A DNA stretch of 64,000 bases. Origin: Ulota crispa. Taxonomy: Eukaryota > Streptophyta > Bryopsida > Orthotrichales > Orthotrichaceae. Location: NCBI GenBank assembly GCA_963920765.1, contig OY987249.1:19192483-19256482 (forward strand). The letters run 5' to 3'. Shown here one piece after another: positions 24,561 through 37,196 of this stretch. The position numbers and the translations under genes were made by a program. The notes under the pieces are model-generated. The model was not told the origin of the DNA. It searched no databases and saw nothing but the letters and a program-made list of their open reading frames with translations. Each line of letters opens with the position of its first letter. Positions within the stretch are counted from its first letter, which is position 1.

Positions 24561-24699
24561 TGAAGGATGTAAGTTATAGGTAAGTTTTTCTTTTCAACCT
24601 TGAAAATCAATTACTGTTACGACATTTGTGAAAGAAATCAAAAAATAAGTTGCCTTTTAATAGGTTTTTATTTTTTGTTTTCTTAGTTTTAAAACATTT

Positions 24700-27472
24700 T
24701 GAAAATCTTTTGTCTTATGAACAGTGGGCTTGCTTTTATGGACCCATGGGTAGTTTCACAATTTGTTTATCCACTTCTATTTGTGTATGCATGTGATCAT
24801 CCCAAAGGCTCTAAGGTAAGTATTCTATTACCTTTGCATTTATTTATAAGATGCTTAAATATGTATTCTAGTACTAATTTATTGATTTATCATGATTTTC
24901 ATACATTAACTTACATTGTTGATGACATGGTGATATAATTGAACTATAGGTTACATGCACATTTGACACCAATAGGTGTCAATCCCCTTGCTGCTTGTGT
25001 ATGTGCAAAAAAGAAAATCTTGGTGATATTGAATTATCCTTTGCAAGTAGATCTAAAGAAAAAATGCAAAAAGTTTTTTGCGCAATGAAATCATCACCTA
25101 CAAAGGTTTCTCAAGACTTGTAAAAAAAATGGTCACTTCACTGCGTGCCTGTAAGTGTTTGTTCTATTTAAATTCATTAATGTTCTTAAGTTAAAATGTT
25201 TCAATGTTAATTGTTGTTAAAGTTTCATTACTCACACCTAAATTGCTCTTGAATTTGTGACAAAGTGCTCTTTGGGGATTTAAGGGGGGAAAGACACCCC
25301 TTGGCAATCCATACCTTTCAATCCATGTTGATGTTTTACATCAAAGTGACATTGGGATTTTCAAAATGTTGGTGGATATCTTACGCCAATTGGCTAGCCC
25401 TCATGTAGTGCAAGCACTTGATGAGAGGTTAATGCTGATAAAAGAAACTTGTTGATATCCAAATTTTTGAATACCTGGGAATTCAAAAGGATGCTACTTC
25501 CTCTCTCAAACTAATTATGTTTGGGGTTTGAACATCAAGCTGTGATGCAAGTAATTATTTTTTGTTTACTGGGTTTGCATGAAGACGACATTGTACATAC
25601 AAAAACCCTTTTTATCTAGTGGTACATCAAAGCATGTCGGAGTTCTTATCATACAGGGGGTACCTTACAAGAAATGGAACTTCTTAAGAGAAGGTATGAA
25701 AGTTTGTTTTGGTTCTTTTAATAGTTTTTAAATGTTGTTTTATAGCATTCAATTTTATGTGTTCAAAGCCTTTTTATACAAAACCAATTCTAATCAATTT
25801 TTTTTAATATGAACATCCAGGGTAGTAGCTTCTATGAAAGAAAGTTTGGGTGACATTCAAAGGTCAAATTTCAATACAATAAAGGTGCATATGATGGGAG
25901 ACTTCACCAATTTATCAAGCGTTCAAGCCTACCTTGGGAATATTCAACAAATATGTGGGAACATTTTCATATAGTGCACATGAAGTCTGCCTATAAGAAA
26001 AGCAACAAAAAATATGCTAATTTCCAAGTTGTGAAGCATAATTGACGCCTTGATATACTTCAAAAAATTGAACAACAAATGGAAGATACAAGTAGAGTGC
26101 ATATTGATAAAGTGACTACTTTAGACAAGGTAAGTTTTGGTGACAATATTGGAGTTAAAAAACTTGTGAACCATTATTTAATTCTCTTTTGGATAATAGG
26201 TAATCATGTATACTAAAATTTGTATTTCTTTGAAACTTGCAGGGTGTTGCATCAAGTTCTAATGTTTTATCAAACTCATATACCATTAGAGGAAAATGAG
26301 CTCAAGAGAAGTCCCCTATATCTTGACAAACCACTCTATTTATTGATGTAGGAGAAGCATAGATAAGGTACCTACACAAGTGTCTCTACTTTGTGTGAAG
26401 TACTCAAATGTACCATGGTACATAACAAAAGGATTGATGATGGAAAACAATATTATAACATGACAATAACAAATGCAAGGACCTTTAGTGGGACATAAGA
26501 ATAAACTAGGACTAGAATTCCCAATCAAACAAGGACACTCATTAAACAAAAAGCATATGATATTGTAAAAAAAATTACTCTCATGAAGTACTTGTAAGTG
26601 GATATAGGGTATTAGTCTCTGTTTATTTGAAAAAGGACATTACATTTAAATGCTTTTGACCCTTCCAACCACTTCCTGTAGGGGCCTTCTCTTGAGCTCA
26701 TTTTTCCTCTAAGGAAATTTGCATTGTTCTTGGTTGAGACCTTTGGCTCAAGAGCTAGATCAAACACCTTTGGTTTCAATTCAAGATATCCAAAGAGGAA
26801 GGGGCTATGATATTGCTAGAATACCAAAAGGAATCCAAGAACTACTTAGCCACCAACTTGAAATAACACAACAATTGCCAAGACTAATTCAAGGGTATGA
26901 ATATGATAACCACTCACATTCACATGAAGTAAGTGAGCTTTCATGTCTTTCTGAAGAAACATTTGATTTAAGTTTATATTTGATTGGAGATATGATTTAA
27001 TATAATTTGACTAGTATGGTATTTTCTTGAATTTCTTTTCAGGTTTTGGGAATATGCAAGGCACTTGCTATCTTGGCAGGCCTTGGAGATCGATTTGGTG
27101 ACTTGCCACTCTATATTAGGGCTACATGTTGTTACCATGGGCGTCATTGGTATAGTGACGTTACACTACAGATGGAAGGTAAAGGACAACCAATTGAAAC
27201 ATGGTATGGGCAAGTAAGACTCTTCATACGACATGGAGATCTTTGTCTTGCTTTTGTTCGAATTTATTGTGAGTTAGTTCCAGACCATTTGGATACTTTG
27301 ATAGGGTGCATTCAACTCTCGTGGTCACTTCCTACTACCAATTTGACAAGAGCACAAGCCAAGTGTATGAAAAGGCTTGAATACATGGTTATAGATGTTG
27401 CAAATATTTTGCGGGTAGTTCATGTGGTTCTCCATTTTAGTGACCCATCCTGTTATTTTCTCAATAGATAGA
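24700..27472 (+). pseudogene. KDZ/Plavaka-type DDE transposase remnant
   Basis: Broken transposase of the KDZ (Kyakuja-Dileera-Zisupton, incl. Plavaka) group. Recognisable pieces in order: PLLFVYACDHPKGSK, a clean intron (24815-24949), and a Cys-rich knuckle CTFDTNRCQSPCCLC. Then WGFKGGKTPLGNPYLSIHVD followed by VLHQSDIGIFKMLVDILRQL, RRYESL, and LPWEYSTNMWEHFHIVHMKS. After a nested MITE come GRGYDIARIPKGIQELL, an intron ending at 27044, and a C-terminal part (27046-27471) with DLPLYIRATCCYHGRHWYSD and CLAFVRIYCELVPDHLDTL. Stops (e.g. after LMLIKETC) and frame changes separate the pieces, so it is not functional. Family assignment rests on remembered motif order. Confidence 0.62.
26286..26712. 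mobile_element. 427-bp MITE nested in the KDZ remnant
   Basis: Inverted ends of about 34 bp: TTAGAGGAAAATGAGCTCAA... and ...TTGAGCTCATTTTTCCTCTAA. It interrupts the transposase between its middle and C-terminal parts. Confidence 0.72.
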
Positions 27473-27544
27473 AATTCTAAAAGGTTGTTTCAATATTGTG
27501 ACTAGGATGGTTATACAACATACTTTTAACAATGTTTCATAATT

Positions 27545-27720
27545 GTATTGATAGTGCCTAATTTTTTTTGCTTAAACAAAGTCTCATTGTTGTTTCAATG
27601 ATGACTAAATGTTGTTGTTTAAATATTGTCTCATGGTTGTATCAACAAAGGCTAAATGATGTTGTTTAAACATTGTCTCAATGATGGATAAATGGTGTGC
27701 TGATATGGATTAATTTCAAA
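27545..27720 (+). repeat. Degenerate repeats 3' of KDZ element
   Basis: Loose units containing TAAATGATGTTGTTTAAACATTG; possibly the subterminal part of the KDZ element. Nothing else is recognised in 27473-28094 apart from several TAGTGTGAAG(C/G) motifs near 27965 and 28045. Confidence 0.45.
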
Positions 27721-28098
27721 TTTAATGGTGATATCATGACATACTATTAAAACAATTCAACATTTTTTACACATTGAGCCATTAGTTAAACATCCAAAAA
27801 TGTTCAATTATTGTTTCAAACAATAAGTGACCAATTTTTAGTCAATCTTGTCACAACTTTGAAAATGTGCACTAATGGACCAAACGTTGAAACAATAGTG
27901 AAACAAAAGCAGGGTATATTCGAGATGTATTAAATTATTGTTTTTGACACCTTTGGCCACCCTTAGTGTGAAGCCTCCAAAGGCCAAGTCCAAAGGCCAA
28001 ACTCTTTGCAATGAGCTTCCATGGACTCTCAACTTTAATGGCCATAGTGTGAAGCCCCAAAGGCCAAGCCCAAAGTCCAAAGCCATAGCATTTATTAA

Positions 28099-29048
28099 CC
28101 CCTAAAGGACCAACTGTCCCCTCAAGGGACAAATGGATTTTGGGCATGTAACTATAGCTAATCTACTTTTTGTGATTTTTGAAACTTTTATTGAAGGTGG
28201 GCAATTCAAAGATCTATTTGGGCATCTAGTTTTTTCTTCATTCCAACATTTATTGAAGAAGTTATGCATGAATTTTTGAAAAAGGGTGAGGGTGGGCAGC
28301 CCAAAAAAAAATTCAAAATTATATTTTTTTGAAAATAAAAATCTGAAATTGGTTCTTTAGATTTTTATATACGTGGACATCTTTGAATCATTCAATTTTG
28401 ATAGATGAGATGAAAGTTATGAAGTTTTAGTTTGCAGGTAGGTATGGGACTCCCAAACCTCTATTCCTTTTCCTCCTTGTAAAACTTGTTGCTTTACTTT
28501 TTTGAGCTCTTTGTGTATTTGTTTTTTGACTTCTTTTTTTTCCAAGTTGTAGTAGACTAAGATTCCTTGGTTTTCAGCATTTGGATCAAAGTAATTCACA
28601 TTTCTCAATTTTACATAAATCCTCCAAGTTTGCCTAGTGTATATGCAAATTTCACGACCTTACAGCATTGCAGGATTTTACAAAGTATGATCCACACCTT
28701 CGTTTCATTTGAAAATTCTCCCACATTTACCTAACTTGGTCTATTACATGGGAAAAATAAACCTCAACTTTGCATAAAGCAATTTTTTTGATATAGGAGC
28801 CGTCAAAGGCTTTTGAAATTTTTGGGCAATAGAGGAAAAAACTTTTGCTTTCACTTCAGATGTCAATATCTCACTCCTCCACAACTAGAATGAGCTGATT
28901 TTTTTCCCACAAGTACCTCCCATAGTCTAGGGCAAAAGCCTACGGTTAAATTTTTAGAAAAACCTTTTTTCCTACCTTTCTACTCATTCTTCCAAAAGTG
29001 ACAATTTTTAGTGATTTTCAAAGAAAAAAGGGCTTGATCCTTTAGGGG
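28099..29048. mobile_element. TTAA-flanked element, family A, 950 bp
   Basis: CCCCTAAAGGACC... / ...GATCCTTTAGGGG with TTAA at 28095-28098 and 29049-29052. A subterminal palindrome TGTCCCCTCAAGGGACA follows the left end. Colinear with the copy at 42919-43949. Confidence 0.82.
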
Positions 29049-29387
29049 TTAAACCTTCCAAATCCAATGACTAAGATCTTGTAAGCTTTTGATTATTTTA
29101 TGAAAGCAATGTGACAACCTCTCGATCACAGTTTGGGTCTACATTTTTGCTTGACCCAAACTATTGCCAAAAGACCGTTAACCTTGGATGATAAAGTGCT
29201 ACCATGTAAACATTTGGAGGATGATGACCTTTGGAGTTTGACCCCTAATCATTTAGTGTGAAGGGTTGAGTGGCCGGACTCACGATTTATTGCAATCTGA
29301 TTGGCGCAGACCAACGGCCTCTCGACCTTCGGCCATAGTGTGAAGCCGCCCTAAACCCTGCCTTAGGGTTCAAGCATCCTTACCCCC

Positions 29388-29396
29388 AAACCCTAA
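29388..29396 (+). promoter_or_regulatory. Telo-box (AAACCCTAA) upstream of prohibitin
   Basis: AAACCCTAA lies 113 bp before the prohibitin ATG; a reverse-oriented TTAGGGTT is 25 bp further upstream. Telo-boxes are common in promoters of plant housekeeping and translation genes. Role here is inferred. Confidence 0.55.
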
Positions 29397-29508
29397 TATC
29401 GAGGACTTCCCGCACCGTCTTTCTCGTCTGCGCTTGCATCTGCAGCCTTCGTTCCGATCCGTCGAGGGTTTATTTCTTCCCCGGAAGGATTACAGTAGAT
29501 CTGCAGCC

Positions 29509-31094
29509 ATGAATCTCAACAACATGCGCAACGTTAAGATGCCCAACGCGGGGCCTGCTGGAGCCTTGGCCAGACTCGCGGTCATCGGCGGAATCGGTTT
29601 GTATGGTGCCATGAACTCTCTCTACAACGTCGAGGGTGGTCACCGTGCTATTGTGTTCAATCGCATCGTGGGAGTCAAGGACAAGGTGAATTGGATCGAG
29701 AATTCTTCCTTTTCTTGGTCTTAACTACGTGCCATTTTGCTTTTGATCGTCTAGGGTTTGGGTTTAATCCGGTGACAATTATTGGCGGTGCTTGATTGGC
29801 AGGTCTACCCTGAGGGCACGCATTTTATGATTCCTTGGTTTGACAGACCTGTCATATACGATGTCCGTGCACGACCGAACATTGTCGAGAGCACGTCGGG
29901 AAGTCGAGATCTTCAAATGGTACGTAGTTCGGTGATCGTCTGCTATTTGGTTGGTAGCAAATTTTTTTTTCTGAAAATGGGAAGTGTACTGTTTTTCGAA
30001 TGCTTTGTGAAATTTTGTTTGAAGGATTTCAAGGACGGGTGGTACAATCTGCACTGGTAATAAACCTTATTTCGGTGCGTCGTTGGTTCACAGGTTAGGA
30101 TCACTTTGCGAGTGCTGACTCGGCCAATGGCTGATCAACTGCCAACCATTTATCGCACTCTAGGGCAGGACTATGCTGAAAGAGTTTTGCCTTCCATAGT
30201 CCAGGAAACTTTGAAGGCAGTCGTTGCGCAATACAATGCCAGCCAGCTTATTACACAGCGTGAGGTAGGTTGCAGGCACCTATCAATCTTTTGAAATCGC
30301 TTCTTTAGATTGCACTGGGGGATGCGAGCACGTAATTTACATGTTTTTCTTCTTAAATTTGGTAGCTCCCATTTCTCGCTAGTTTCTTTGAATTTATGAG
30401 CTCTATCATTAGGTCCAGAACCTGTGGTTGTGTTTCTCGCCAAATTCCAATGGCTAATTTTCGTTTATGTGTAGATCACGTTTTGACAGTGTTTGTTTGA
30501 GTTGGATATGACAGGTGGTGAGCAGGGAAATCCGTAGAATTTTGCAGGAACGTGCAACGAGCTTTAATATTGCTTTGGATGATGTATCGATCACCAACCT
30601 CACCTTCGGGCGAGAGTTCACAGCTGCCATTGAAGCGAAGCAAGTTGCTGCCCAGGACGCTGAGAGGGCCAAGTTCGTGGTGGAGAAAGCAGAGCAAGAC
30701 AAAAGAAGTGCAATCATTCGAGCGCAGGTGACTCAATCAGTCCTCTTCTCTCGGCTTTGTGCAGGGGTTGTATGTTCCATTTCGATTTCTGTTCTTCTCC
30801 TGATTCTAAATTTTGAAAGGGAGATGTGTCATCAAGTTTTGTAAAGGGTTTTAAAGTCTCCTTTTGTGTATCTTCCAGGGAGAAGCAAAAAGTGCTCAGC
30901 TTATTGGTGATGCCATTTCAAACAATCCAGCCTTTATCACCCTCAGAAAGATTGAGGCCAGCCGGGAGATTGCCAACACAATTTCCACTTCTCAGAATCG
31001 TGTATTTTTGAGTGCCGATTCTTTGCTTCTTAACCTGCAAGACATGGGCGTTGAGGAAATCGGTCTGAAGGCACCATTTCAAACCAAGAAGTAA
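29509..31094 (+). CDS. Prohibitin, type II (PHB2-like; 5 exons, 297 aa)
   Basis: Subunit of the ring-shaped prohibitin complex of the mitochondrial inner membrane, involved in protein quality control and cristae/respiratory-chain maintenance. Exons: 29509-29685, 29803-29919, 30094-30264, 30515-30727, 30879-31094, all phase 0. An N-terminal uncleaved membrane segment lies at about residues 20-38 ([20 protein letters not shown]). The SPFH/band-7 core follows: [76 protein letters not shown]. The coiled-coil region holds [20 protein letters not shown] and [20 protein letters not shown]. The match to type-II plant prohibitins (Arabidopsis PHB2 group, about 286 aa) is close throughout. ATG 29509 is the first Met in the exon; MRNVKM follows within 11 residues. 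A telo-box lies just upstream. Confidence 0.95.
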
Positions 31095-31915
31095 AAATGA
31101 AGAACCGAGCTATTTAACTAAGGCCCCTGAACATGTAGTCTCTCCCTTGTCAGACTTCTCGGAGATTGCGGATTACCCAGTACTAGTCAGTGTTTTTTTT
31201 ACAAGCGATATTTCGCCATTGTTCAAGACAGTGTATAAGGTAGTGACATGGCCTTACGAAATATGAGGAAGAGAATGAAGATTTTCGCCAAGAATCTACA
31301 CCCTTTCTGATTATCGTTGCCAGTATTGCATGCCTGCCACGTATGTGTAGCCTATACCCGTGACTCTAATTTTTGAAACCATCGCCAAGCTTGCGACAAA
31401 GGCAGCTCACAACCGCAACCTTTAGCCAGCTTTTCGCACACTTCGGATCCGTCCTCGCCATTAACTAGGGTTTCAAGTTAGAGATGTAGCCTGTCAAATT
31501 TGTACAACCGAGCATATCCATCGCCAATTGTAATTGTTTACTGTGAGGTATCCATAGCCAGCAACAATTGCACGTTTTTTTGAATATTTCATGTTGCCTT
31601 GGGTACTTGTTGAGATTCGCTGTAGCATACGGAGTGGACCTTCGCGGCATTTGGTAGGTTGGATTTATTCTCAAAATCTGTGGAAGATTTAAGAAGGACA
31701 GGGTTTGCTCATTTCTTCACTTTTGTATTCAGGTTTTGAGTTGTGCTATTGATCTTTGTTACGATTTTGTATGAAGCAAAGAGAGTGGGCTAAGTTGGGT
31801 TTTGAAAATTGATAGTGATTTCATCTTATAGATTCTAGAGTCGTTCCAATGGCTACTGAAATTTGCTTCGCTTCTTGTGTATTATTTAAACTAGGGTTAG
31901 GTTTCTTGAGTTTAA

Positions 31916-32259
31916 CCCTTAAAGGACGGATGGATCACCGTGGCTTGTCCTGCTTGTAGCGCAATGTTTTGCACATGGGCACCAGTAGTATTGTTTCAAA
32001 AAGTTGGAAAAGTCAACAGTGCATGGTGCTCTCATGAAAATTGCAAGAAGGGTAGCTCGGGAGCTAATACCATGTATCATAATTTGGGTTACATAAGAAA
32101 ATGAATGTATCTCAAGAGGTAAATTTTTGCCTTCCATGATGCAATACTCTTTTATGATCACTTTTGAAAAAAAATCAGATCAAAATCAGTCTCTTTTTGG
32201 CATATAGAGTTTTATTTTGGAGGCAACAGACAATTTTTGTCTGTGTCAACGTTTAGGGG
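31916..32259. mobile_element. TTAA-flanked element, family B, 344 bp
   Basis: CCCTTAAAGGACGG... / ...CAACGTTTAGGGG with TTAA at 31912-31915 and 32260-32263. Shared interior motifs: GTCAACAGTGCATGGTGCT and CATGAAAATTGCAAGAAGG. Confidence 0.8.
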
Positions 32260-32401
32260 TTAAGAATCCATATGTTTTGAGTTTTGAGTATGTTCGTCAA
32301 TTGCAAGTTTGCTTTTGTTTGAGTATTTTGTTTTTGTGTAATAACTCCGTGTTCTGAGAGAAATGGATTTGAACTGAGATGGGATAAAAGAGGTTGAGAA
32401 A

Positions 32402-32800
32402 TTGATCCATAGCATTAGGGTGCAGGTAGAAGACGGGCTTGATCATGTGGATCTTGCTATAGCACAAATAGAGAGTGGGCTTGATTTGTTGTCAGAATCA
32501 ATTGAGCTCTTGCTTGTGGAAGTTCTCGCAGTGAAAGGGAAGATACCTAGAAAGAAGCCAAAGTCTATTCCTGGTAATTCCCTGAAGAGGTATATTTGTA
32601 GCAGCCGTAATGCTAACAATCTTGGCACATTGTGGATGCCAAAGAAGACAAGTACCACTCCCTCGGAGGTGTTAATTGCAACATCATCGATTGCAAGTTC
32701 GTCACGTAGCAATCCAACTGTGAAGTTGGTTTGTCTTAGAGGCTTATTAAACTTGTTTCCACAGCCAAAAGATTTAGAAGAGGTGAGCTTTCTTAAATCA
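32402..32800 (+). pseudogene. 133-aa ORF, possible 5' part of the hAT element
   Basis: Open frame with a helical start (VEDGLDHVDLAIAQIESGLD) then Lys/Ser/Thr-rich sequence. Not recognised. It lies between a TTAA element and the hAT remnant, so transposon origin is likely but unproven. Confidence 0.35.
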
Positions 32801-33099
32801 TGATCGCAATTTTTTTATATCTTTGCTTTGTAGGGTTTAGAAAGAATTGAGCTAATTAATTTGCACGTGACTCTTTTATAGCTATTTAGAGTTAATCACT
32901 AATGCAAGCAAAGGGTTGATTAGTTCATACATTGATATTGAATTGTGTATTGTTTTATATATTGCATGTAATCTTCTTTACTTTAATTCATTTTTTTAAA
33001 ATTTTGATAGAGTGTGAATGTGGTGTTGTTTTGCTCCTTTGCTTTTGTATTGGGCTTACTGTGCACTAATGTTTCTTGAGTGATTCTGCTGGCAAGTGA

Positions 33100-35277
33100 T
33101 CAACCTTGATGCAGAAGATGAGTTTGCAAAGAAAAAGAAGAGGAACTATGAAAATCACCGCAAGTTTCAGGATTCCTGAGCTGCCAAAACACTGTGGGCA
33201 GAGATGATCATTGGAGTTGACGAAGAGCACTACAGTGTCAAGAGTATCATTTGTTCTGTAGTCATAGGGCGTGTAAAATTATTTGCACCCAAGCTTGATA
33301 CCATCTCAAAGCATGCTAGTCGCCAAAAAACAAAGAAAAATCTACTACATTTAGGAGTCAAGGAAGGAAACTTTTATGTGTCTGAGAACTGCAAGCATGC
33401 TGCCAATATGAGGCTATACAAAAAAAGGAGTAAGGATTCTAGGGAGTTGCTTGTTGTAAAAGGAATGAAGGTTGAGAGAAGTAGAAAGCAAATTCAATTT
33501 GTGTTGATTTTTCATTTGCTAGCCCAAGGTTGTCCTATGCTTGAATATGAAGCTTGTTAGTCCAAGTTTTTACAAATTCCTAGGCTGCCAAAGCTGCATT
33601 GGTCACACAATGGAGGCTGGAAAATGGTTGATGCAATGTTGAAATAAGTGCTAAACCAGAATTGTGTTGTCATGCAGTCTTCCAAATTTTTATCTATGTC
33701 TTGTGACGAAGTAACTACTATAGATTAGCAGTCTTGGATTTCAATCCATGTCTACCACATTAGTGAGTGGCGTCGGGTTCCATTATTAGTCGGGCTTGCG
33801 AGAGTTGGTGTTTCACCCACTACAGAGAATCTCACTAGTATGCTACTTTCAAATCTTGATAAGATTGGGGGGCTTCTTAGAAAGCAGGTAAGGAGTATGC
33901 TCGTATCATTTGGAAAAGATGGGGCTTCAGTGTTTCATGGGGTAAAGAATGGGGTCACCAAAAAATCCAAGAGTCTTCTGTTCCATTTTTAGAGGGAATT
34001 CATTATATGGCTTATTATACTAATTTAGCTATTGCTCATTTGAGCAAATTCCCTATTGTGTGTGAGATTGAGTCTCTTTTGTCTAGCTTGCACAAGTACT
34101 TTAGCCATTCTCCCAAAATACATGCAAAGTTTGTCAAACTTGTAGCATTGATGCAGAGTAAAGACAATAAGATCCAACAAAATATTAAGACTCGTTGGAT
34201 CTCGATATTGAGTCTAGCTCAGAGGGTGATTGACGAGTATAAGCCTCTGGTCATGAAGATGACAAAGGATGCAGTCAAGCACAAAGATGCTCAGTCTAAC
34301 TGGGAGTCATTGTGTAATGTGCAAGTTGTTCTAGGATTGATGTGCTTGCTTCTTTTGCTGGTTGTTGTTCATCCCCTCATCAAGTTTGTCCAAGGGCGGA
34401 ATGTGTATGTGTGTGACTACGTAGTGGCAGTCAAGCAATGTTAGTTGCAGCTCTACAAGCTTTATCTCGATTCAGCTACGAGGTTTGACGCAACTTCTTT
34501 TTGGGACTTCACGGTAATCCACAAGTGTGTTCATCTCACCATTTCCATGAAATGGCAGGCTTCATGCTTGGATATGAATGGCACAAATATTGAGCACCTT
34601 ACTTTTTTTACCAAAACTGACTCTTTGGTGAGCTACTCATCTTCACCATAATGGTGGGAAATCAGAGATGGTGACAAAGGAGAGTTTGGCTGATATTGTT
34701 CAAGCTGTGAAATCTTTGTGTATTGGTACTGCAGATGCTTTAACAAATAAGCTAACATTTCGTTTTCCAGCATCTACTTTGATGGATGCTCTTGGTTTCT
34801 GTAACCCCCAAGACTAGTTGCAGAAGGAGAGCTCTATCAAGCCTAATCCGGAGATTACATTCCTTATACATTTGAATATTGTCAAAATCCAGTATACAAT
34901 AGATCGTGAAGTGAAGGATTTATTTGAAGTTGTAAAGGTCGTTCCTGCTTTATTATCTGCTTGTACCTTAGACATGCAATTTTTTTAATTCAAAATAAGT
35001 ATGCAGTCTAATGCAACGGCATCTCTGCAATAACCTTTTGATACAATTCTTTTTACTTGGATTTAAAGATCAGTCATTGCAAATGCTCTTCTTAAGAGGA
35101 AGCTGTCGAAATATCTTAAACTTGCAGATATTGTTGCAATGCAAGTCCTTGGTAGCGTTGAAGATGAGCGAACATTTTCAACATTGAGCTTCATGAAGAC
35201 AAAACTCCAAAATTGACTTCAAGACCACTTGCCAATGATAATTGGAATGTATTCTAAGAGCCACTTTACCATGTAAA
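33100..35277 (+). pseudogene. hAT-superfamily transposase remnant
   Basis: Frame-broken transposase. The N-terminal part (33122-33558) includes NYENHRKFQDS, a stop, then AAKTLWAEMIIGVDEEHYSV and SKHASRQKTKKNLLHLGVKE. The RNase-H-like centre has VPLLVGLARVGVSPTTENLT and LVSFGKDGASVFHGVKNGV, then an open frame 33989-34441 with YYTNLAIAHLSKFPIVCEIE. The C-terminal dimerisation domain is at 35100-35277: KYLKLADIVAMQVLGSVEDE then RTFSTLSFMKTKLQN, a stop, and LQDHLPMIIGMYSKSHFTM. ED(E)R-F-S-x-L is the hAT hallmark. Ends and 8-bp duplications were not found. Confidence 0.75.
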
Positions 35278-35279
35278 AT

Positions 35280-36376
35280 TTTCCATACGATTCAACAATT
35301 GATGATTGGTACTCAACGAATAACAGACAGGTTGAAGCTGATGAAATTTTGAGCATGTAAATTCAAATTTGTTTGCCAAGCTATTCCAAAGTAAGTTTAT
35401 TTTATTTTATTTCTTGTAAGTGAAATGAAATCAAATTGCATGTTCTGTGCTTTGCATGATAATTTGATGCGTGACTTGGTTAGGATTTGTTAGGGTCTAT
35501 AGAACTTCTGAGAGGAATTTAGAGCTTTGTGTAATATCTCTTCTATTAACAAAATGAATAGAAAGGTTCTGCAAGTGACAAGTCTATGATTGTGTGAGTA
35601 ACACCAAAAGCAGCAATCGTACTAATTGTGATAGAGATATTTGTGGTTAAATATGATTGATATGAGCTCTTGCTAGATTATCGACGAATCACTTATTCAT
35701 TAGGCGTCCATGCAAAGTGGGTAGGCAGACTGTAATGAGCAAGTGGTTTTACTTGGACAGTTGTGAAATCTCAATCCCATAGATAGGATGCTCAATGTGT
35801 GTAGAGCGTTGTGCAAGAATGCTTGATGTGTAGGATCAAGTAGTGCAAGATTGGTGATTGATCAGTAATGTTGGATGATTGATATCTTCAATTTGTGCAA
35901 GTTATCAATTCTATAGCATGCATTTGTAGATCCACAACTTGTACGTGATTGCCAATATTATTCAGCTAGTGCATGGATTTTGACATTTTGTAGTATGTAG
36001 ATCTGGTTCATTGAATTTTAATTTGTAATGTTGACCTTCAGCTGAATTTGATTAACAATTGCGGAAATATTACTCAAACTACTTATGTTTATTTTGCTTA
36101 TAGCCAAATCTTGGTGATTTGAGATGCTTTGTTGCCAAGAAGTTTTGTTGATTTTTATTTTGGTCGCATTTAAAACTATTTATTTGTGAATGTTATAGCC
36201 ACTTTGTGTGCATCTAGCTTTGGAATTTTGCCACTTACATCATTACACTAAAAAAATTGTGTAGCTAAAGTTCATTTCAATAATATTTACTATAGCAACC
36301 GCTACTTAGTTAATGAAGTAATTTCTATAACCAAAATTTCAAGGCCCAAAAAACCCCTGAAAAGTCACTGATAATC
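35280..36376. other. Intergenic between hAT and Harbinger elements
   Basis: AT-rich, no ORF above 60 codons, no clear repeat ends. The hAT 3' terminus probably lies here but could not be placed. Confidence 0.35.
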
Positions 36377-36592
36377 TGAAGGCCTCTTTATACTAGTGAC
36401 CAAGAGCCGGTCCATGTTTTAGTATTGGTCATGGCCCTTGGTCACGTCTAGTAACCAAGAGCCAATTGCTTCATCTATTAGTCACCTCCAATAGTGTAAA
36501 GTGAATTTGGATTGGTCACATAAAGAGTTGATTATTATATTAAATATTTTTTGAAGCCAGATTTTTCAATTTTTGTTAACCTACTATTTTTA

Positions 36593-36845
36593 CCTTCTCT
36601 TCTCTTCTCCTCTCTTCTCTTCTCTTCTCTTCTCCTCTTCTCTTGTCTTTGCTCTTTTCCTCTTTTTTGATTTTTTCTTCTCTCTTTTCTTCTCTTCTGA
36701 TTTTTTCTTCTTTCATCCCTTCTACTTTCATCTCCTCTCCTTCCCTCTCTTTTCTTCTCCTCTCGTCTCACTATTCTCTTTGTATTTTTTTCTCTGCTCC
36801 TCTCTTTTCTTCACTTCTTTTTTAACTTCTCTTCTTTTTTATTTA
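36593..36845 (+). repeat. Pyrimidine tract (TCTTC)n
   Basis: About 250 bp of nearly pure C/T, built from TTCTC and TTCTTC units, inside the Harbinger element. ORFs here are low complexity. Confidence 0.95.
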
Positions 36846-37196
36846 TTTTTAATATATCAGCAATTAGGGTTGCAATGGAAGAGAAGAGGAAGAATCTTGT
36901 ATTGGCATTAAAGTTGTATATGTCTTTGTACATGATAATACAATACATTGTGAGTATGCAATTTTTGATTTTGCAAGGAAAGTGGGAGAAATTTGCTCTT
37001 TTCAGCATTTGGTGTGAAAGCTTGAAAAAAAGACATCATTAAGTTTGGAGCTATTCACATATGGTTGAATTTATAGATTGTTTTTTGTTAAGTTCATTTA
37101 CAAAAGACATTTTAACAAATAACTCGGGTTAATCACGATACATTCAAATTTCTTTGTGAAAAATTTAATCATTTTTTAAAGAAAAAAGATACTACT

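Noticed and set aside
27955..29350. One transposon bounded by TAGTGTGAAGCC motifs near 27965 and 29334
   Set aside because: The motifs lie in the same orientation, so they are not inverted ends; the TTAA element 28099-29048 lies between them. No proper left end found.
36535..36911. Lys/Arg/Glu-rich and Phe/Leu/Ser-rich ORFs
   Set aside because: Low-complexity translation of the pyrimidine tract.
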